Source of the DNA: Acinetobacter sp. ANC 3813
GTDB lineage: Bacteria; Pseudomonadota; Gammaproteobacteria; Pseudomonadales; Moraxellaceae
DNA length: 64,000 bases
NCBI RefSeq assembly: GCF_002135435.1
Contig: NZ_NEGK01000009.1
Location: 1-64,000, forward strand
Direction of reading: 5' to 3'
Shown: in pieces, positions 1-9,005 of the stretch
Layout: each line of letters begins with the position of its first letter
How positions within the stretch are numbered: position 1 is the stretch's first letter
Translations under genes and position numbers: made by a program
Notes under the pieces: generated by a model
The model's database searches: none
What the model was told of the DNA's origin: nothing
Seen by the model: the letters and a program-made list of their open reading frames with translations, nothing else

Positions 1-242
<242 letters not shown>

Positions 243-254
243 TCCTCAATAAAA

Positions 255-290
255 GTCCCCATTATCAAAGGGGGATTTAGGGGGATTTAT
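255..290. repeat. Short dispersed repeat with GGGGGATTTAGGGGGATTT core
   Basis: The catF-catD gap contains a small inverted repeat (CCCC ... GGGG around TTATCAAA) followed by two tandem copies of GGGGGATTT. A near copy with the same architecture lies at 20979-21014, after the guanidine carboxylase gene. The match in layout (stem, TCAAAG loop side, TTAGGG-A/G-GGATTT tail) suggests a dispersed intergenic element of the genome rather than a gene-specific signal. Confidence 0.5.
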
Positions 291-308
291 AAAATTAAGG
301 ATTTTAAA

Positions 309-1088
309 ATGCCAACATTTACATCGAATGATGCCGAAATCAATTATCAAACTTTTGGTGACAGCGCTAAGCCTGCACTGATTTTTTCCAACTCTTTAGG
401 CACCAAGTTCAGCATGTGGCAGCCGCAGATTAATTTCTTTAAAAAAGAGTATTTTATTATTTGTTATGACACCCGCGGCCATGGCGCATCTACAGCACCG
501 CAGGGGCCATACAGCATAGAACAGCTGGGTACTGACGTAGTCAATCTGCTTGACCATTTGAATATTGCAAAAGCCAACTTCTGCGGTATTTCTATGGGCG
601 GAATTACAGGTCAATGGCTGGCGATTCATCATCCAGAACGCTTTAACCACGTAGTGGTCTGCAATACTGCAGCGAAGATTGGTCAAGAACAGGCTTGGAA
701 CGAACGCGCCGCTTTAGTTCGTGAGCAGGGTTTGAAATCAATTGCAGAAACAGCAGCATCACGCTGGTTTACAGAACCCTTTATCCGAAGCAACACAGCA
801 ATTGTAGAATCTTTGAGTAACGACCTTGGTGCTGGCAGCCCAGAAGGTTATGCAAGCTGCTGTGAAGCTTTGGCTAAAGCGGATGTACGTGAACAACTAA
901 AAAATATTTCAGTGCCGACTTTAGTGGTTGCAGGTCAAAAAGACCCTGTGACGACTGTGGCAGATGCCCAATACATTATCAATAATGTCCGTACAAGCTC
1001 ACTATTTGAGATCAATGCATCGCATATTTCAAATATTGAACAGCCAAAAGCCTTTAATCAGGCTATTCAGAGCTTTTTACAGCAATAA
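309..1088 (+). CDS. catD: 3-oxoadipate enol-lactonase
   Basis: A 259-residue alpha/beta hydrolase of the usual length for this enzyme. It hydrolyses 3-oxoadipate enol-lactone to 3-oxoadipate in the cytoplasmic beta-ketoadipate pathway. The nucleophile elbow reads GISMGG (Ser95). Asp212 in the AGQKDP segment and His239 in the NASHI segment complete a plausible triad. An AAGG ribosome-binding site lies just upstream of the ATG. It is the last gene of the operon: it follows the thiolase by 66 bases and is followed by a terminator at 1124-1157. Acinetobacter carries two isozymes. The absence of pcaB between the thiolase and this gene favours CatD over PcaD. Confidence 0.85.
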   Translation: MPTFTSNDAEINYQTFGDSAKPALIFSNSLGTKFSMWQPQINFFKKEYFIICYDTRGHGASTAPQGPYSIEQLGTDVVNLLDHLNIAKANFCGISMGGITGQWLAIHHPERFNHVVVCNTAAKIGQEQAWNERAALVREQGLKSIAETAASRWFTEPFIRSNTAIVESLSNDLGAGSPEGYASCCEALAKADVREQLKNISVPTLVVAGQKDPVTTVADAQYIINNVRTSSLFEINASHISNIEQPKAFNQAIQSFLQQ

Positions 1089-1123
1089 GCAACTGAACAA
1101 ATTCAACGCAGTATGATCTATTA

Positions 1124-1157
1124 AAATAAAGCCTTACCATTGTTTAGGGCTTTATTT
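1124..1157 (+). terminator. Intrinsic terminator after catD
   Basis: AAATAAAGCC pairs with GGCTTTATTT across a 14-base loop. The T-rich right arm supplies the U tract. It ends the cat transcript. Confidence 0.7.
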
Positions 1158-1212
1158 CGTTTGAAGGCTTTGATTTAATAGCCGTTCTAAAAATAAATAG
1201 ACAATTAAAAGA

Positions 1213-1602
1213 ATGATTCATCAATATCCCAAAAACGGATCAATCCTGCTTTTTAGTTTAGCAATCGGCTTTAGTCCTGCTGTTTCTAGTGCAGATGTCA
1301 CAACTCCACGTGCTGCCGATATAAAGGCCTATACTCTAGTCAGTGGAGGCGGTATCGATGATCTTTCTGTGCAATTGAAAGACATTAAAAACCGGGATAT
1401 AAATGCTTATTGCGTGCAGCATTGCGGAAACTGGTTTGTGTTTAATCCAGCATCTGATGGTTATAGCTTAAAGAAAAAATACCAAGGCGCAAAAGTATGG
1501 GCTTCTCTTTCATATGAACAAAATCGTGACCGTATTGCAGGTCCAAGCGCTGATGAAGAATTGTTCTTTATAAAGAAAATTAAAATTGAAAGTATTCACT
1601 AA
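1213..1602 (+). CDS. Small exported protein of unknown function
   Basis: A 129-residue frame that I do not recognise. The N-terminus looks like a Sec signal peptide: a Lys near residue 7, a hydrophobic run over residues 10-24, and a likely cut after Ala27 (SSA-D). The mature part would be about 100 residues with a close Cys pair (Cys67 and Cys71), which could form a disulfide in the periplasm, and a basic C-terminus. No strong ribosome-binding site is seen before the ATG. It lies alone between the cat operon terminator and the convergent glutarate cluster, so the context gives no function. Confidence 0.5.
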   Translation: MIHQYPKNGSILLFSLAIGFSPAVSSADVTTPRAADIKAYTLVSGGGIDDLSVQLKDIKNRDINAYCVQHCGNWFVFNPASDGYSLKKKYQGAKVWASLSYEQNRDRIAGPSADEELFFIKKIKIESIH

Positions 1603-1620
1603 ACGAATTTTCAATTGAAT

Positions 1621-1655
1621 AAAAAAAAAGGCCGAAGTATTGGAGTCCTTCGGCC
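1621..1655 (-). terminator. Terminator of the CoA-transferase unit
   Basis: Read on the minus strand, an 8-bp stem GGCCGAAG/CTTCGGCC is followed by a run of nine T. It lies just downstream of the CoA-transferase gene. Confidence 0.8.
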
Positions 1656-1696
1656 AAAACAGGAACGTCAAAACTTAATCAATCATTATGCTTTTA

Positions 1697-2926
1697 CTAG
1701 GCGACTTCACCATCAATAATGCCCTGCACTTTTAAGGCCTTTAATTCATCTGCCGTTTTAAAGCGCGATAAAATCTGCGCGGTATGCTCCCCCAATTGCG
1801 GCGGCGCATGACGGTATTCCACAGGCGTATCAGAAAATTTCATTGGCGAACCAATCACTTTAAAATCGTTATTTAATGTATGTTGAATATTTACCACCAT
1901 ATTGCGGTGCTGAATTTGCGGTTCATTTAAGGCATCTTCCACAGAATTAATCACACCTACAGGCACTTTAACGGCATGAATGGCATCAACCCAATCTTGA
2001 GCATCCTGAGTTAAAAAATATGCCCTCAATAAAGTAATAAGTTCTTCACGATATTTTACCCGATCCTGATTGCGCAAATAGTTGGGATTATCTAACAGTT
2101 CTGCATAGCCAATGGCAATACATAAATCTTTGAATTGCTTGTCATTGCCGCAAGCAATAATAAATTCTTTATCTTTAGCTTTAAATGTTTGATAAGGCAC
2201 AATATTGGGATGATTATTCCCCATACGCTCAGGTGCTTTTCCTGATGTCAGATAGTTCATGCCCTGATTGGCTAATGCTGCAACCTGTACATCCAGCAAA
2301 GACATATCAATATACTGCCCGCGGCCTGTGTGCTGTCTAGCCAACAGCGCAGCCTGAATGGCGATGGTTGAATACAGTCCCGTCTGAATATCAACCACAG
2401 CTACGCCAACTTTCTGTGCTCCGCCGCCAGCAACATGGTCAGGCTCACCAGTAATACTCATCAGGCCTGACATGCCTTGAATAATAAAATCATAGCCGGG
2501 TTCTTCCGCACGCGGGCCATCTTGACCAAAACCGGTGATTGAGCAGTACACGATACTGGGGTTTAAAGCGCTCAATGACGCATAGTCTAAACCGTATTTG
2601 GCAAGTGAACCTGCTTTGTAGTTTTCAATCACAACATCTGCCGTTTTAGAAATTTCATAAATAAGCGATTGCCCTTCTGTACTGGCAATATCAATTGCCA
2701 CTGAGTATTTGTTGCGGTTCGCACATTGGAAGTAGCCTGATTCACGTGTTGGATTGCCCTGTTGATCCGACATCCAAGGCGGCCCCCACATGCGGGTGTC
2801 ATCCCCCACCTGCGGACGTTCAATTTTAATCACTTCGGCGCCTAAATCGGCCAAAATCTGACCGCACCACGGCCCAGCCAAAACACGGCTTAAATCTAAA
2901 ACTCGAATGCCCTGCAATGCGCCCAT
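1697..2926 (-). CDS. Class III (CaiB/BaiF) CoA-transferase, probably glutarate CoA-transferase
   Basis: A 409-residue protein starting GIRVLDLSRVLAGPW and containing VIKIERP, both typical of class III CoA-transferases. The family forms a covalent aspartyl-CoA thioester; the likely Asp is in the segment YIDMSLLDVQ near residue 205. A good AGGAG site precedes the ATG. The gene lies in one direction with an MFS transporter and glutaryl-CoA dehydrogenase. From this context I infer activation of glutarate to glutaryl-CoA with succinyl-CoA as donor. The family also handles carnitine, formate, oxalate and aryl-succinates, so the substrate is an inference and the family is secure. Confidence 0.8.
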   Translation of the reverse strand: MGALQGIRVLDLSRVLAGPWCGQILADLGAEVIKIERPQVGDDTRMWGPPWMSDQQGNPTRESGYFQCANRNKYSVAIDIASTEGQSLIYEISKTADVVIENYKAGSLAKYGLDYASLSALNPSIVYCSITGFGQDGPRAEEPGYDFIIQGMSGLMSITGEPDHVAGGGAQKVGVAVVDIQTGLYSTIAIQAALLARQHTGRGQYIDMSLLDVQVAALANQGMNYLTSGKAPERMGNNHPNIVPYQTFKAKDKEFIIACGNDKQFKDLCIAIGYAELLDNPNYLRNQDRVKYREELITLLRAYFLTQDAQDWVDAIHAVKVPVGVINSVEDALNEPQIQHRNMVVNIQHTLNNDFKVIGSPMKFSDTPVEYRHAPPQLGEHTAQILSRFKTADELKALKVQGIIDGEVA

Positions 2927-2977
2927 GTTTTTCTCCTATGAGCCATGAAAAGCGACACACTTCTCATGGCCTATTTT

Positions 2978-4393
2978 TTATTTTGCTGTGACTGGTTTTG
3001 AAACCGCTTCGTTTTGATCAGGTGCATGAGTATCTAGTTTCGCAAGCTTTTGCTGTTCTACAGATACAGCCGCCTGCTGAGGGTCGTATTGACGCTCTCG
3101 AATAAACAGCCCTGGAATAACACCTGCAATGAAATAGGCCGCACCCATGACAATAAAGGCCATAGTGAACGATCCGCCTGCGGCAATCATGCCAATGGTT
3201 GCTGGAGCAATGGCTGCACCTAAGCGGCCCATATTGTAAGCGCCGCCAATTGCTGTGCCGCGTACATCGGTAGAGAAGCTTTCAGCCATGTAGGTTGCAT
3301 TTACACCATATGGAATGCCATATAAGAAACCAAAAGTTACTAATAAATAAGCAATATTGGTTGGCGTGTTATAGAAAATAATCACAGGCAAGAAAGCAGC
3401 TGTTGCAACCGTACCGAAAACAAAAGTTACGCGGCGGCCAAGTTTGTCTGCAGCATATCCTGCTAAAATTTTGCCTAGAATCATGGCGGTATACGCACCC
3501 ACCATATAGCCAGCCATGGCTTTAAAGTTCATGCCAAGCTCAGTTTCTAAATATGTCGGCATCCAATTGTTTACGCCGTAGTAACCGAACTGCAAAAAGG
3601 CTGCCGTACTCATCCATAAAAGGAACATTTTGCGGTGATTAGTATGACCAAAAATACGTTTATAAATGCTTTCTGATGGCGCTTTTTCAGCTGCTGCCAT
3701 GATTGGAACTGGATCTAAGTTCAATTCACGGCGTTTAATTTGTTCAATTTTAGCTTCTTGCCAAGAGGCTGGCTCTGGTACAAAACGCATGAAAATCAGA
3801 GCAAATGCAGCAGGAATAATGGTCACATAAAACAGCATACGCCAGCCGTGATCTGGAATAATGGCGCCTGCCAAAACTGTAGCTACGATATAACCTACGG
3901 TTTGACCTGTTTGCAGTGTACCCAACACCGTTGTGCGGTATTTCGTTGGCACATATTCCGCCATGAGCGTATTGCAGGCCATATATAATGAACCTAAACC
4001 AAATGCGCCAATAAAACGTAAAATTAAAAATTGTTCGTAACTTTGAGTAAAACCTAAAATACAGGTCATGATGGAGAAAAACACCACTGACCAAGCAATG
4101 GTTTTGACACGTCCGAATCTATCGCAGGCCCAGCCGCCAGAAATACCGCCTAAAGCCATACCTGCTAATGACGAACTGCCCAACATCCCTGCTTGAAACG
4201 TCGTTAATCCAAATTCAGCCTTTAAACTGGTTAAGCTGAAAGACAGCAGCATAATATCTACGCCATCAATTACCAAAGATATAAAGGCAAAAATAAACGC
4301 CATTTTCCAAGTATTGCCATTAATGCGGTGCATTGTTCCGACATTGCTTGGCAGTTTCAGCGCTCCTGCGCCATTGTGCATTTCATTGCTCAT
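2978..4393 (-). CDS. MFS transporter, aromatic/dicarboxylic acid type
   Basis: A 471-residue major facilitator with about 12 hydrophobic segments. Motif-A-like loops are present (WACDRFGRVKT after TM2, YAADKLGRRVT after TM8), and a long hydrophilic central loop spans about residues 225-260. TM1 carries DGVDIML, similar to the DGxD signature of acid:proton symporters. It sits between the CoA-transferase and glutaryl-CoA dehydrogenase genes on the same strand. Uptake of glutarate or a related diacid is therefore the best inference, though the sequence alone does not prove the substrate. A GAGG site lies about 10 bases before the ATG. Confidence 0.8.
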   Translation of the reverse strand: MSNEMHNGAGALKLPSNVGTMHRINGNTWKMAFIFAFISLVIDGVDIMLLSFSLTSLKAEFGLTTFQAGMLGSSSLAGMALGGISGGWACDRFGRVKTIAWSVVFFSIMTCILGFTQSYEQFLILRFIGAFGLGSLYMACNTLMAEYVPTKYRTTVLGTLQTGQTVGYIVATVLAGAIIPDHGWRMLFYVTIIPAAFALIFMRFVPEPASWQEAKIEQIKRRELNLDPVPIMAAAEKAPSESIYKRIFGHTNHRKMFLLWMSTAAFLQFGYYGVNNWMPTYLETELGMNFKAMAGYMVGAYTAMILGKILAGYAADKLGRRVTFVFGTVATAAFLPVIIFYNTPTNIAYLLVTFGFLYGIPYGVNATYMAESFSTDVRGTAIGGAYNMGRLGAAIAPATIGMIAAGGSFTMAFIVMGAAYFIAGVIPGLFIRERQYDPQQAAVSVEQQKLAKLDTHAPDQNEAVSKPVTAK

Positions 4394-4577
4394 TATCCAT
4401 TTACCTCATTTTCTCAAATGAGTCATCGACATTCCTATGTCTCTGCGCTGACTGTTTTTATAATTCTTTTTATTAATATTTTAATTCAAGTCAGCAACAT
4501 GCAGATTTACAAGAGTATTTCACGATGAATCCTTTATAGTGATGAATTTTATCTGTAATTTTTTAAACAAAAGCTCC

Positions 4578-4607
4578 CTAAAGATGCTCATCTATGAGCA
4601 TCTTTAG
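4578..4607 (-). terminator. Hairpin terminator after gcdH
   Basis: A perfect 13-bp inverted repeat (CTAAAGATGCTCA with its complement, 4-base loop) lies just after the gcdH stop on the minus strand and is followed by GGAGCTTTTGTTT. The U tract is imperfect, so partial read-through into the transporter is possible. Confidence 0.6.
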
Positions 4608-4628
4608 CCTTAAGCCACGGTATTAAAC

Positions 4629-5852
4629 TTAGTTACCGAAAGCCGCAATCCCTGTTTGCGCACGGCCAAGAATCAGCGCATGCACATCATGCGTACCTTC
4701 ATAAGTGTTCACCACTTCAAGATTCACCAAATGACGCGCAATTCCAAACTCATCTGAAATGCCGTTGCCGCCCAGCATGTCACGTGCGACACGGGCAATA
4801 TCCAAAGCCTTGCCGCAATTGTTGCGCTTAATCAGTGATGTGCCTTCTACTGCGGCAATGCCCTCGTCTTTCATGCGGCCAAAACGCAGTGCAGCTTGTA
4901 GCCCCAACGCAATTTCAGTTTGCATATCGGCCAGCTTCTTTTGAATCAGCTGATTGGCTGCCAAAGGACGGCCAAACTGCTTGCGGTCCATCGTATATTG
5001 ATGCGCTGTATGCCAGCAGAACTCAGCTGCACCCATTGCGCCCCAAGCAATGCCATAACGGGCGCTGTTTAGGCAGGTAAATGGGCCTTTTAAGCCGCGG
5101 ACGGCTGGGAATGCGTTTTCTTCCGGAACAAAGACATTGTCCATCACAATTTCACCTGTGATTGAAGCGCGCAAACCTACCTTACCGTGAATAGCTGGTG
5201 CAGAAAGCCCTTCCCAGCCTTTTTCTAAAATAAATCCGCGAATGTCGCCAACATTGCCTTCTTTTGATACTTCTTTGGCCCACACCACAAATACATCGGC
5301 AATAGGACTGTTGGTAATCCACATTTTCGCACCGCTTAAGCGGTAGCCGCCGTCCACTTTTTTGGCACGAGTAATCATGCTGCCAGGATCAGAACCGTGA
5401 TCTGGCTCTGTTAAACCAAAACAGCCAATGTATTCACCTGTCGCCAGTTTTGGCAGGTATTTCTGTTTTTGCTCTTCTGAACCAAATTCATTAATCGGAA
5501 CCATCACCAAAGAACTTTGTACGCTGGCCATAGAGCGGTAGCCAGAGTCGACATATTCAATTTCACGCGCCACTAGGCCATAGCTGACATAGTTTAGACC
5601 TGCACCTCCGTACTGCTCTGGAATGGTTGGACCTAGAAGGCCAAGCTCACCCATTTCACGGAAAATTGAAGCGTCGGTTTGCTCATGGCGGAACTGTTCC
5701 AGCACACGCGGCTGCAGGCGGTCTTGGCAGTATGAATGCGCAGTATCGCGGATCATACGTTCTTCTTCTGTCAGCTGCAGTTCCAATAAAAACGGGTCTT
5801 TCCAATTAAATTGAACTTTTGCTTTTTTCACATTGTTAACCATTTGATTCAT
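4629..5852 (-). CDS. gcdH: Glutaryl-CoA dehydrogenase
   Basis: A 407-residue FAD-dependent acyl-CoA dehydrogenase that oxidises and decarboxylates glutaryl-CoA to crotonyl-CoA. The segment [16 protein letters not shown] is the flavin-binding signature. The C-terminal [16 protein letters not shown] carries the catalytic Glu in the exact setting seen in glutaryl-CoA dehydrogenases, which separates it from ordinary short-chain enzymes. Length is normal. A GAGGAAG site precedes the ATG. It heads a minus-strand cluster with the transporter and CoA-transferase and faces a LysR gene, consistent with glutarate or lysine catabolism feeding crotonyl-CoA into beta-oxidation. Confidence 0.92.
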   Translation of the reverse strand: MNQMVNNVKKAKVQFNWKDPFLLELQLTEEERMIRDTAHSYCQDRLQPRVLEQFRHEQTDASIFREMGELGLLGPTIPEQYGGAGLNYVSYGLVAREIEYVDSGYRSMASVQSSLVMVPINEFGSEEQKQKYLPKLATGEYIGCFGLTEPDHGSDPGSMITRAKKVDGGYRLSGAKMWITNSPIADVFVVWAKEVSKEGNVGDIRGFILEKGWEGLSAPAIHGKVGLRASITGEIVMDNVFVPEENAFPAVRGLKGPFTCLNSARYGIAWGAMGAAEFCWHTAHQYTMDRKQFGRPLAANQLIQKKLADMQTEIALGLQAALRFGRMKDEGIAAVEGTSLIKRNNCGKALDIARVARDMLGGNGISDEFGIARHLVNLEVVNTYEGTHDVHALILGRAQTGIAAFGN

Positions 5853-5930
5853 CGCTTCCTCTGCTTAATCAGGCTTTATTTATTTGATTCGATGCTATGT
5901 GTGAACATTCTTTCTTTCAAACGATAAATT

Positions 5931-5946
5931 TGCATGCAGATATGCG
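5931..5946. promoter_or_regulatory. Candidate LysR operator between gcdH and its regulator
   Basis: An interrupted palindrome GCAT-N6-ATGC lies in the divergent gap, about 80 bases upstream of gcdH. Its position and symmetry fit a LysR-type recognition site. This is inference from layout only. Confidence 0.35.
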
Positions 5947-6097
5947 TTAATAGAATAACTTAATCAGGCGAGTTTAATTTTAAGCATTTCAGCCAGTGCG
6001 ATGGCCCCATTAATGCTTTATTTTTAGACTATAGTGGTATATGAAAATAATTCTTATATGCCGATTTGTGATACCACGCGATAAAAGGATTTTATCT

Positions 6098-7045
6098 ATG
6101 CGTCGCAATATTCCTTCATTGCAAAGTTTAATTTGCTTTGAATCTGCCGCTAAACATTCTAGTTATACGCATGCATCTCAAGAACTGTTTATTACCCAAA
6201 GTGCCGTTTCACGGCAAATTCAGCAATTGGAAGATTTTCTAGGTGTGACGCTATTCAGCCGCACGCGGCATGGTGTTGAATTAACAGAAGCTGGTAAACA
6301 ATATGCCAAAAGTATTAAACCTTTTTTGCAAGGGATTGAAAAAAGCACCTCGGATATTATGACGCATAAAGGTTTAGGCGGTACTTTAAAGCTCGGCGTT
6401 GTACCGACTTTTGCCACTCACTGGCTGCTACCAAAACTGCATAAGCTGAATGCACAGCATCCAGAAATTACTGTGCATTTGGAAACCAGCACCAAACCGT
6501 TTTTATTTAATGAAAATGTATTTGACGCAGCAATTTTTGCAGGGACACAGCAGCAAATTGAACACTGGCCGGGCATACAAGCGCATTATTTAATGGATGA
6601 AGAAGTGGTGCCTGTTTGTTCGCCGCAACTCATTCAACAGCGTTTTCCAAATGCCCAAATGCTCAGTGATTGCAGTTATGACCTGAGCGATGATGAACTT
6701 CTACAGTTGCCTTTGCTACAACAGACTACTCGGCCCAGCATTTGGCAGGAATGGTTTCAGGCACATCACATGCAGCATGCCAAACCTTTTGATGGACAGC
6801 GCCATGAACTGTTTTCCATGCTTTCTGTTGCGGCCAGCCACAACATGGGCATGGCGTTAATTCCACAAATGCTGATAGAAGCCGAACTGCAAAAAAAAGA
6901 ATTGGTGATTGCTTCGAACAAAAAACTGTACGGCAGCAGAAAATATTATTTAGTGCACTCTAGTCAAGACAGCTCCCCGCAAATACAAAAATTTGTCGAT
7001 TGGGTCATGCAGGAATTACAGCAAAACTTAACGCTCTTAGCCTAA
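6098..7045 (+). CDS. LysR-type regulator, probable activator of the glutarate cluster
   Basis: The N-terminal winged helix-turn-helix covers about residues 5-65 (LITQSAVSRQIQQLE-like recognition helix region), followed by a periplasmic-binding-protein-like effector domain. I place the start at 6098 because an AAAAGGA site lies 8 bases upstream and the protein then begins MRRNIPSLQSL, as usual for the GcvA-like branch. An upstream in-frame ATG at 6041 would add 19 atypical residues. It is divergent from gcdH, the classical arrangement for a LysR regulator and its target, so control of glutarate breakdown is the likely role. Confidence 0.85.
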   Translation: MRRNIPSLQSLICFESAAKHSSYTHASQELFITQSAVSRQIQQLEDFLGVTLFSRTRHGVELTEAGKQYAKSIKPFLQGIEKSTSDIMTHKGLGGTLKLGVVPTFATHWLLPKLHKLNAQHPEITVHLETSTKPFLFNENVFDAAIFAGTQQQIEHWPGIQAHYLMDEEVVPVCSPQLIQQRFPNAQMLSDCSYDLSDDELLQLPLLQQTTRPSIWQEWFQAHHMQHAKPFDGQRHELFSMLSVAASHNMGMALIPQMLIEAELQKKELVIASNKKLYGSRKYYLVHSSQDSSPQIQKFVDWVMQELQQNLTLLA

Positions 7046-7168
7046 TTACATCGTCGTTGAAACCACGGCTTTAAAATGATCAAGATCAGATGCAATGAAC
7101 AAACAAACCATTTATTAGCACTTAAAATTACAGTTCATTGTTCTCAATAACCGCCATCAGGAGTCATT

Positions 7169-7867
7169 ATGCAAAAGTTAGTGGTATTTTCAGGCGCAGG
7201 CATGAGTGCGGAAAGCGGCATCAATACCTTTCGTGACAGCGATGGATTGTGGGAGCAGCATCGCGTGGAAGATGTCGCAACACCTGAAGCATGGGCGCGG
7301 GATCCTGAACTGGTACAGCGTTTCTATAATCAGCGCCGTAAAAATATCTTAAATGCGCAGCCCAATTTGGCCCATCATCTGATCGCTCAGTTGCAAGAGC
7401 AGTATGATGTGCATGTTATTACACAAAATATTGATGATTTGCACGAACGTGCAGGCAGTACTCAGGTTGTGCATCTGCATGGAAATATCCGTTTGGCCAA
7501 AAGCTCTGGACCAAATGCGCAATATACACAGGAATTTTATCCCATTAATGGAACTGAATTAGACTTCAAACAAGATCAATGCCCTGCAGGTTATCCATTA
7601 CGGCCGCATGTGGTGTGGTTTGGAGAGGCAGTTCCCGCTTATGAAAAAGCCAGTGCGCTTGCACAGCAAGCCGATATTTTTGTGGTGATTGGCACCAGTT
7701 TAGCCGTGTATCCTGTTGCAGGCTTAGTACATGAGATTCCTGCAAAATGCAAAGCGTACTATATAGACCCAAAGGCTGATTATTTACGGGTACCGAAACA
7801 ATATCAGCTCATCGCAGATACCGCAGTTAATGGCATGAAAGCATTAGTAAAACAGCTGCTCGACTGA
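7169..7867 (+). CDS. cobB: Sir2-family NAD-dependent protein deacylase, class III type, without zinc cysteines
   Basis: A 232-residue sirtuin that removes acyl groups from lysine using NAD+. Visible motifs are FSGAGMSAESGI (NAD binding), TQNIDDLHERAG, HLHG with catalytic His104, and VIGTSLAVYP. Tyr53 and Arg56 (YNQR) form the Y-x-x-R pair that defines class III enzymes, which prefer succinyl, malonyl and glutaryl lysine. The four zinc-binding cysteines of typical sirtuins are absent: only Cys138 remains in the region between HLHG and VVWFGEAVP. A CAGGAG site precedes the ATG. It follows the glutarate regulator on the same strand. I infer a desuccinylase or deglutarylase role. Confidence 0.88.
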   Translation: MQKLVVFSGAGMSAESGINTFRDSDGLWEQHRVEDVATPEAWARDPELVQRFYNQRRKNILNAQPNLAHHLIAQLQEQYDVHVITQNIDDLHERAGSTQVVHLHGNIRLAKSSGPNAQYTQEFYPINGTELDFKQDQCPAGYPLRPHVVWFGEAVPAYEKASALAQQADIFVVIGTSLAVYPVAGLVHEIPAKCKAYYIDPKADYLRVPKQYQLIADTAVNGMKALVKQLLD

Positions 7868-7881
7868 TTCATACTGAATCA

Positions 7882-7903
7882 TGGTGCACTTTTTTCGCAC
7901 ATG
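7882..7903. promoter_or_regulatory. Candidate enhancer site upstream of the first sigma-54 promoter
   Basis: The segment TGGTGCAC-T6-CGCACA lies about 95 bases upstream of the sigma-54 promoter at 7997. Its reverse complement, TGTGC-gaaaaaag-TGCACC, closely resembles the cluster at 16786-16823 upstream of the second sigma-54 promoter. NtrC-like activator binding is an inference. Confidence 0.45.
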
Positions 7904-7996
7904 GAAATCGCTTTTCAGTAATTCAAATGGCCAATTTCTTTCATATATTGAGCATTTTATTTTATTAATTGCTTAAAAATGAGCATATATCCAGAT

Positions 7997-8012
7997 TGGC
8001 ATCGTATTTGCT
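7997..8012 (+). promoter_or_regulatory. Sigma-54 promoter of the ABC transporter operon
   Basis: TGGCATCGTATTTGCT matches the -24/-12 consensus, with exactly ten bases between the invariant GG and GC. The expected start of transcription is about 40 bases before the permease ATG. Sigma-54 control fits nitrogen-limitation genes. Confidence 0.8.
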
Positions 8013-8060
8013 TAACAGTATTACGTTTTAAAGTTTTAGTAATATTGGGGTTAGGCAAAT

Positions 8061-9005
8061 ATGAGTTATGCTGCAAAACCGCTGTCACCAAAAAGCAGAT
8101 TGCTGTTTGGCTTAGGTTCTTTTTTAATTCCAATACTCGTTTGGTGTGCCGTCAGTTATCTGCCTTTTATTTGGCATCCGCAGGTACAGATTACACATTC
8201 TGGCAGTGTGCCATATTTGCAAGTGGATAGCCGCGTCGATAAAGCTGTGTTTTATGCAGAAGCTCAAAATGCTGTGAATGCAGGTGTGGAAGCGCCGCAA
8301 GGCAAATTGGTCAATCCGATTTATCTGCCTGCACCGCACGAAGTTGCCAAAGCTTTAGTTACAGCTTTTGTTACGCCGCCAGCTCAGCCTGATGCGCCTT
8401 GGTTCCATCAAAGCTTATGGCACAGTATTAAAATCGTATTTACAGCATTTTTTATTGCCTCGCTCATTGGCATTCCTTTAGGCATTCTTTGCGGTTTTTC
8501 AAATAAAATTTCACAGCTGACCGAACCCTTTGTAGAATTCTTCCGCTACTTGCCTGCCCCTGCTTTTGGAGCATTGGCTGTTGCTATTTTAGGCATTAAC
8601 GATGCGCCTAAAATCGCCATTATTGTCATCGGCACGCTGTTTCAGCAAATTCTAATTATTGCCAATACCACCCGCATGGTCGACCGCGGCTTGATAGAAG
8701 CAGGTTTTACCCTCGGCACAAATAAACTAAAAAGCCTATTTCATGTGGTGATTCCCGCTGCGCTTCCAGACATCTACCGTGATCTTCGCGTACTGCTAGG
8801 CTGGGCATGGACCTATCTGATTGTATCTGAACTGATTGGCACAACATCTGGGATTACATGGTTTATTACCCAGCAAGCCCGTTATCAAAACTTTGACAAT
8901 GTTTATGCAGCCATCTTGATTATTGGTGTGATTGGACTGGTCTGTGACTTGGTGCTGATGAAACTTGGTGAACGCATGTTTAAATGGAAAGCAGGAGCAA
9001 AATAA
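8061..9005 (+). CDS. ABC transporter permease, guanidine/urea-carboxylase-associated type
   Basis: A 314-residue inner-membrane protein of the NitT/TauT importer family. One membrane segment near residues 16-36 is followed by a long polar insertion of about 80 residues, then about five membrane segments. The EAA loop begins EAGFTLGTNKLK near residue 213, where it contacts the ATPase. The insertion after TM1 is characteristic of permeases found with biotin-dependent urea/guanidine carboxylases. The stop overlaps the ATPase start (TAATG), so the two are translationally coupled. The matching binding protein is probably the lipoprotein encoded at 13260-14282 on the other strand. Import of guanidine or a guanidino compound is inferred. 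Confidence 0.85.
   Translation: MSYAAKPLSPKSRLLFGLGSFLIPILVWCAVSYLPFIWHPQVQITHSGSVPYLQVDSRVDKAVFYAEAQNAVNAGVEAPQGKLVNPIYLPAPHEVAKALVTAFVTPPAQPDAPWFHQSLWHSIKIVFTAFFIASLIGIPLGILCGFSNKISQLTEPFVEFFRYLPAPAFGALAVAILGINDAPKIAIIVIGTLFQQILIIANTTRMVDRGLIEAGFTLGTNKLKSLFHVVIPAALPDIYRDLRVLLGWAWTYLIVSELIGTTSGITWFITQQARYQNFDNVYAAILIIGVIGLVCDLVLMKLGERMFKWKAGAK

Noticed and set aside
7865..7881. TGATTCA-TAC-TGAATCA hairpin at the sirtuin stop as a terminator
   Set aside because: Short stem with weak pairing and the T run starts nine bases later; could equally be an operator, so not called.
7979..8230. 83-codon plus-strand frame overlapping the permease start
   Set aside because: It overlaps the sigma-54 promoter and the permease in another frame; the product is low quality.
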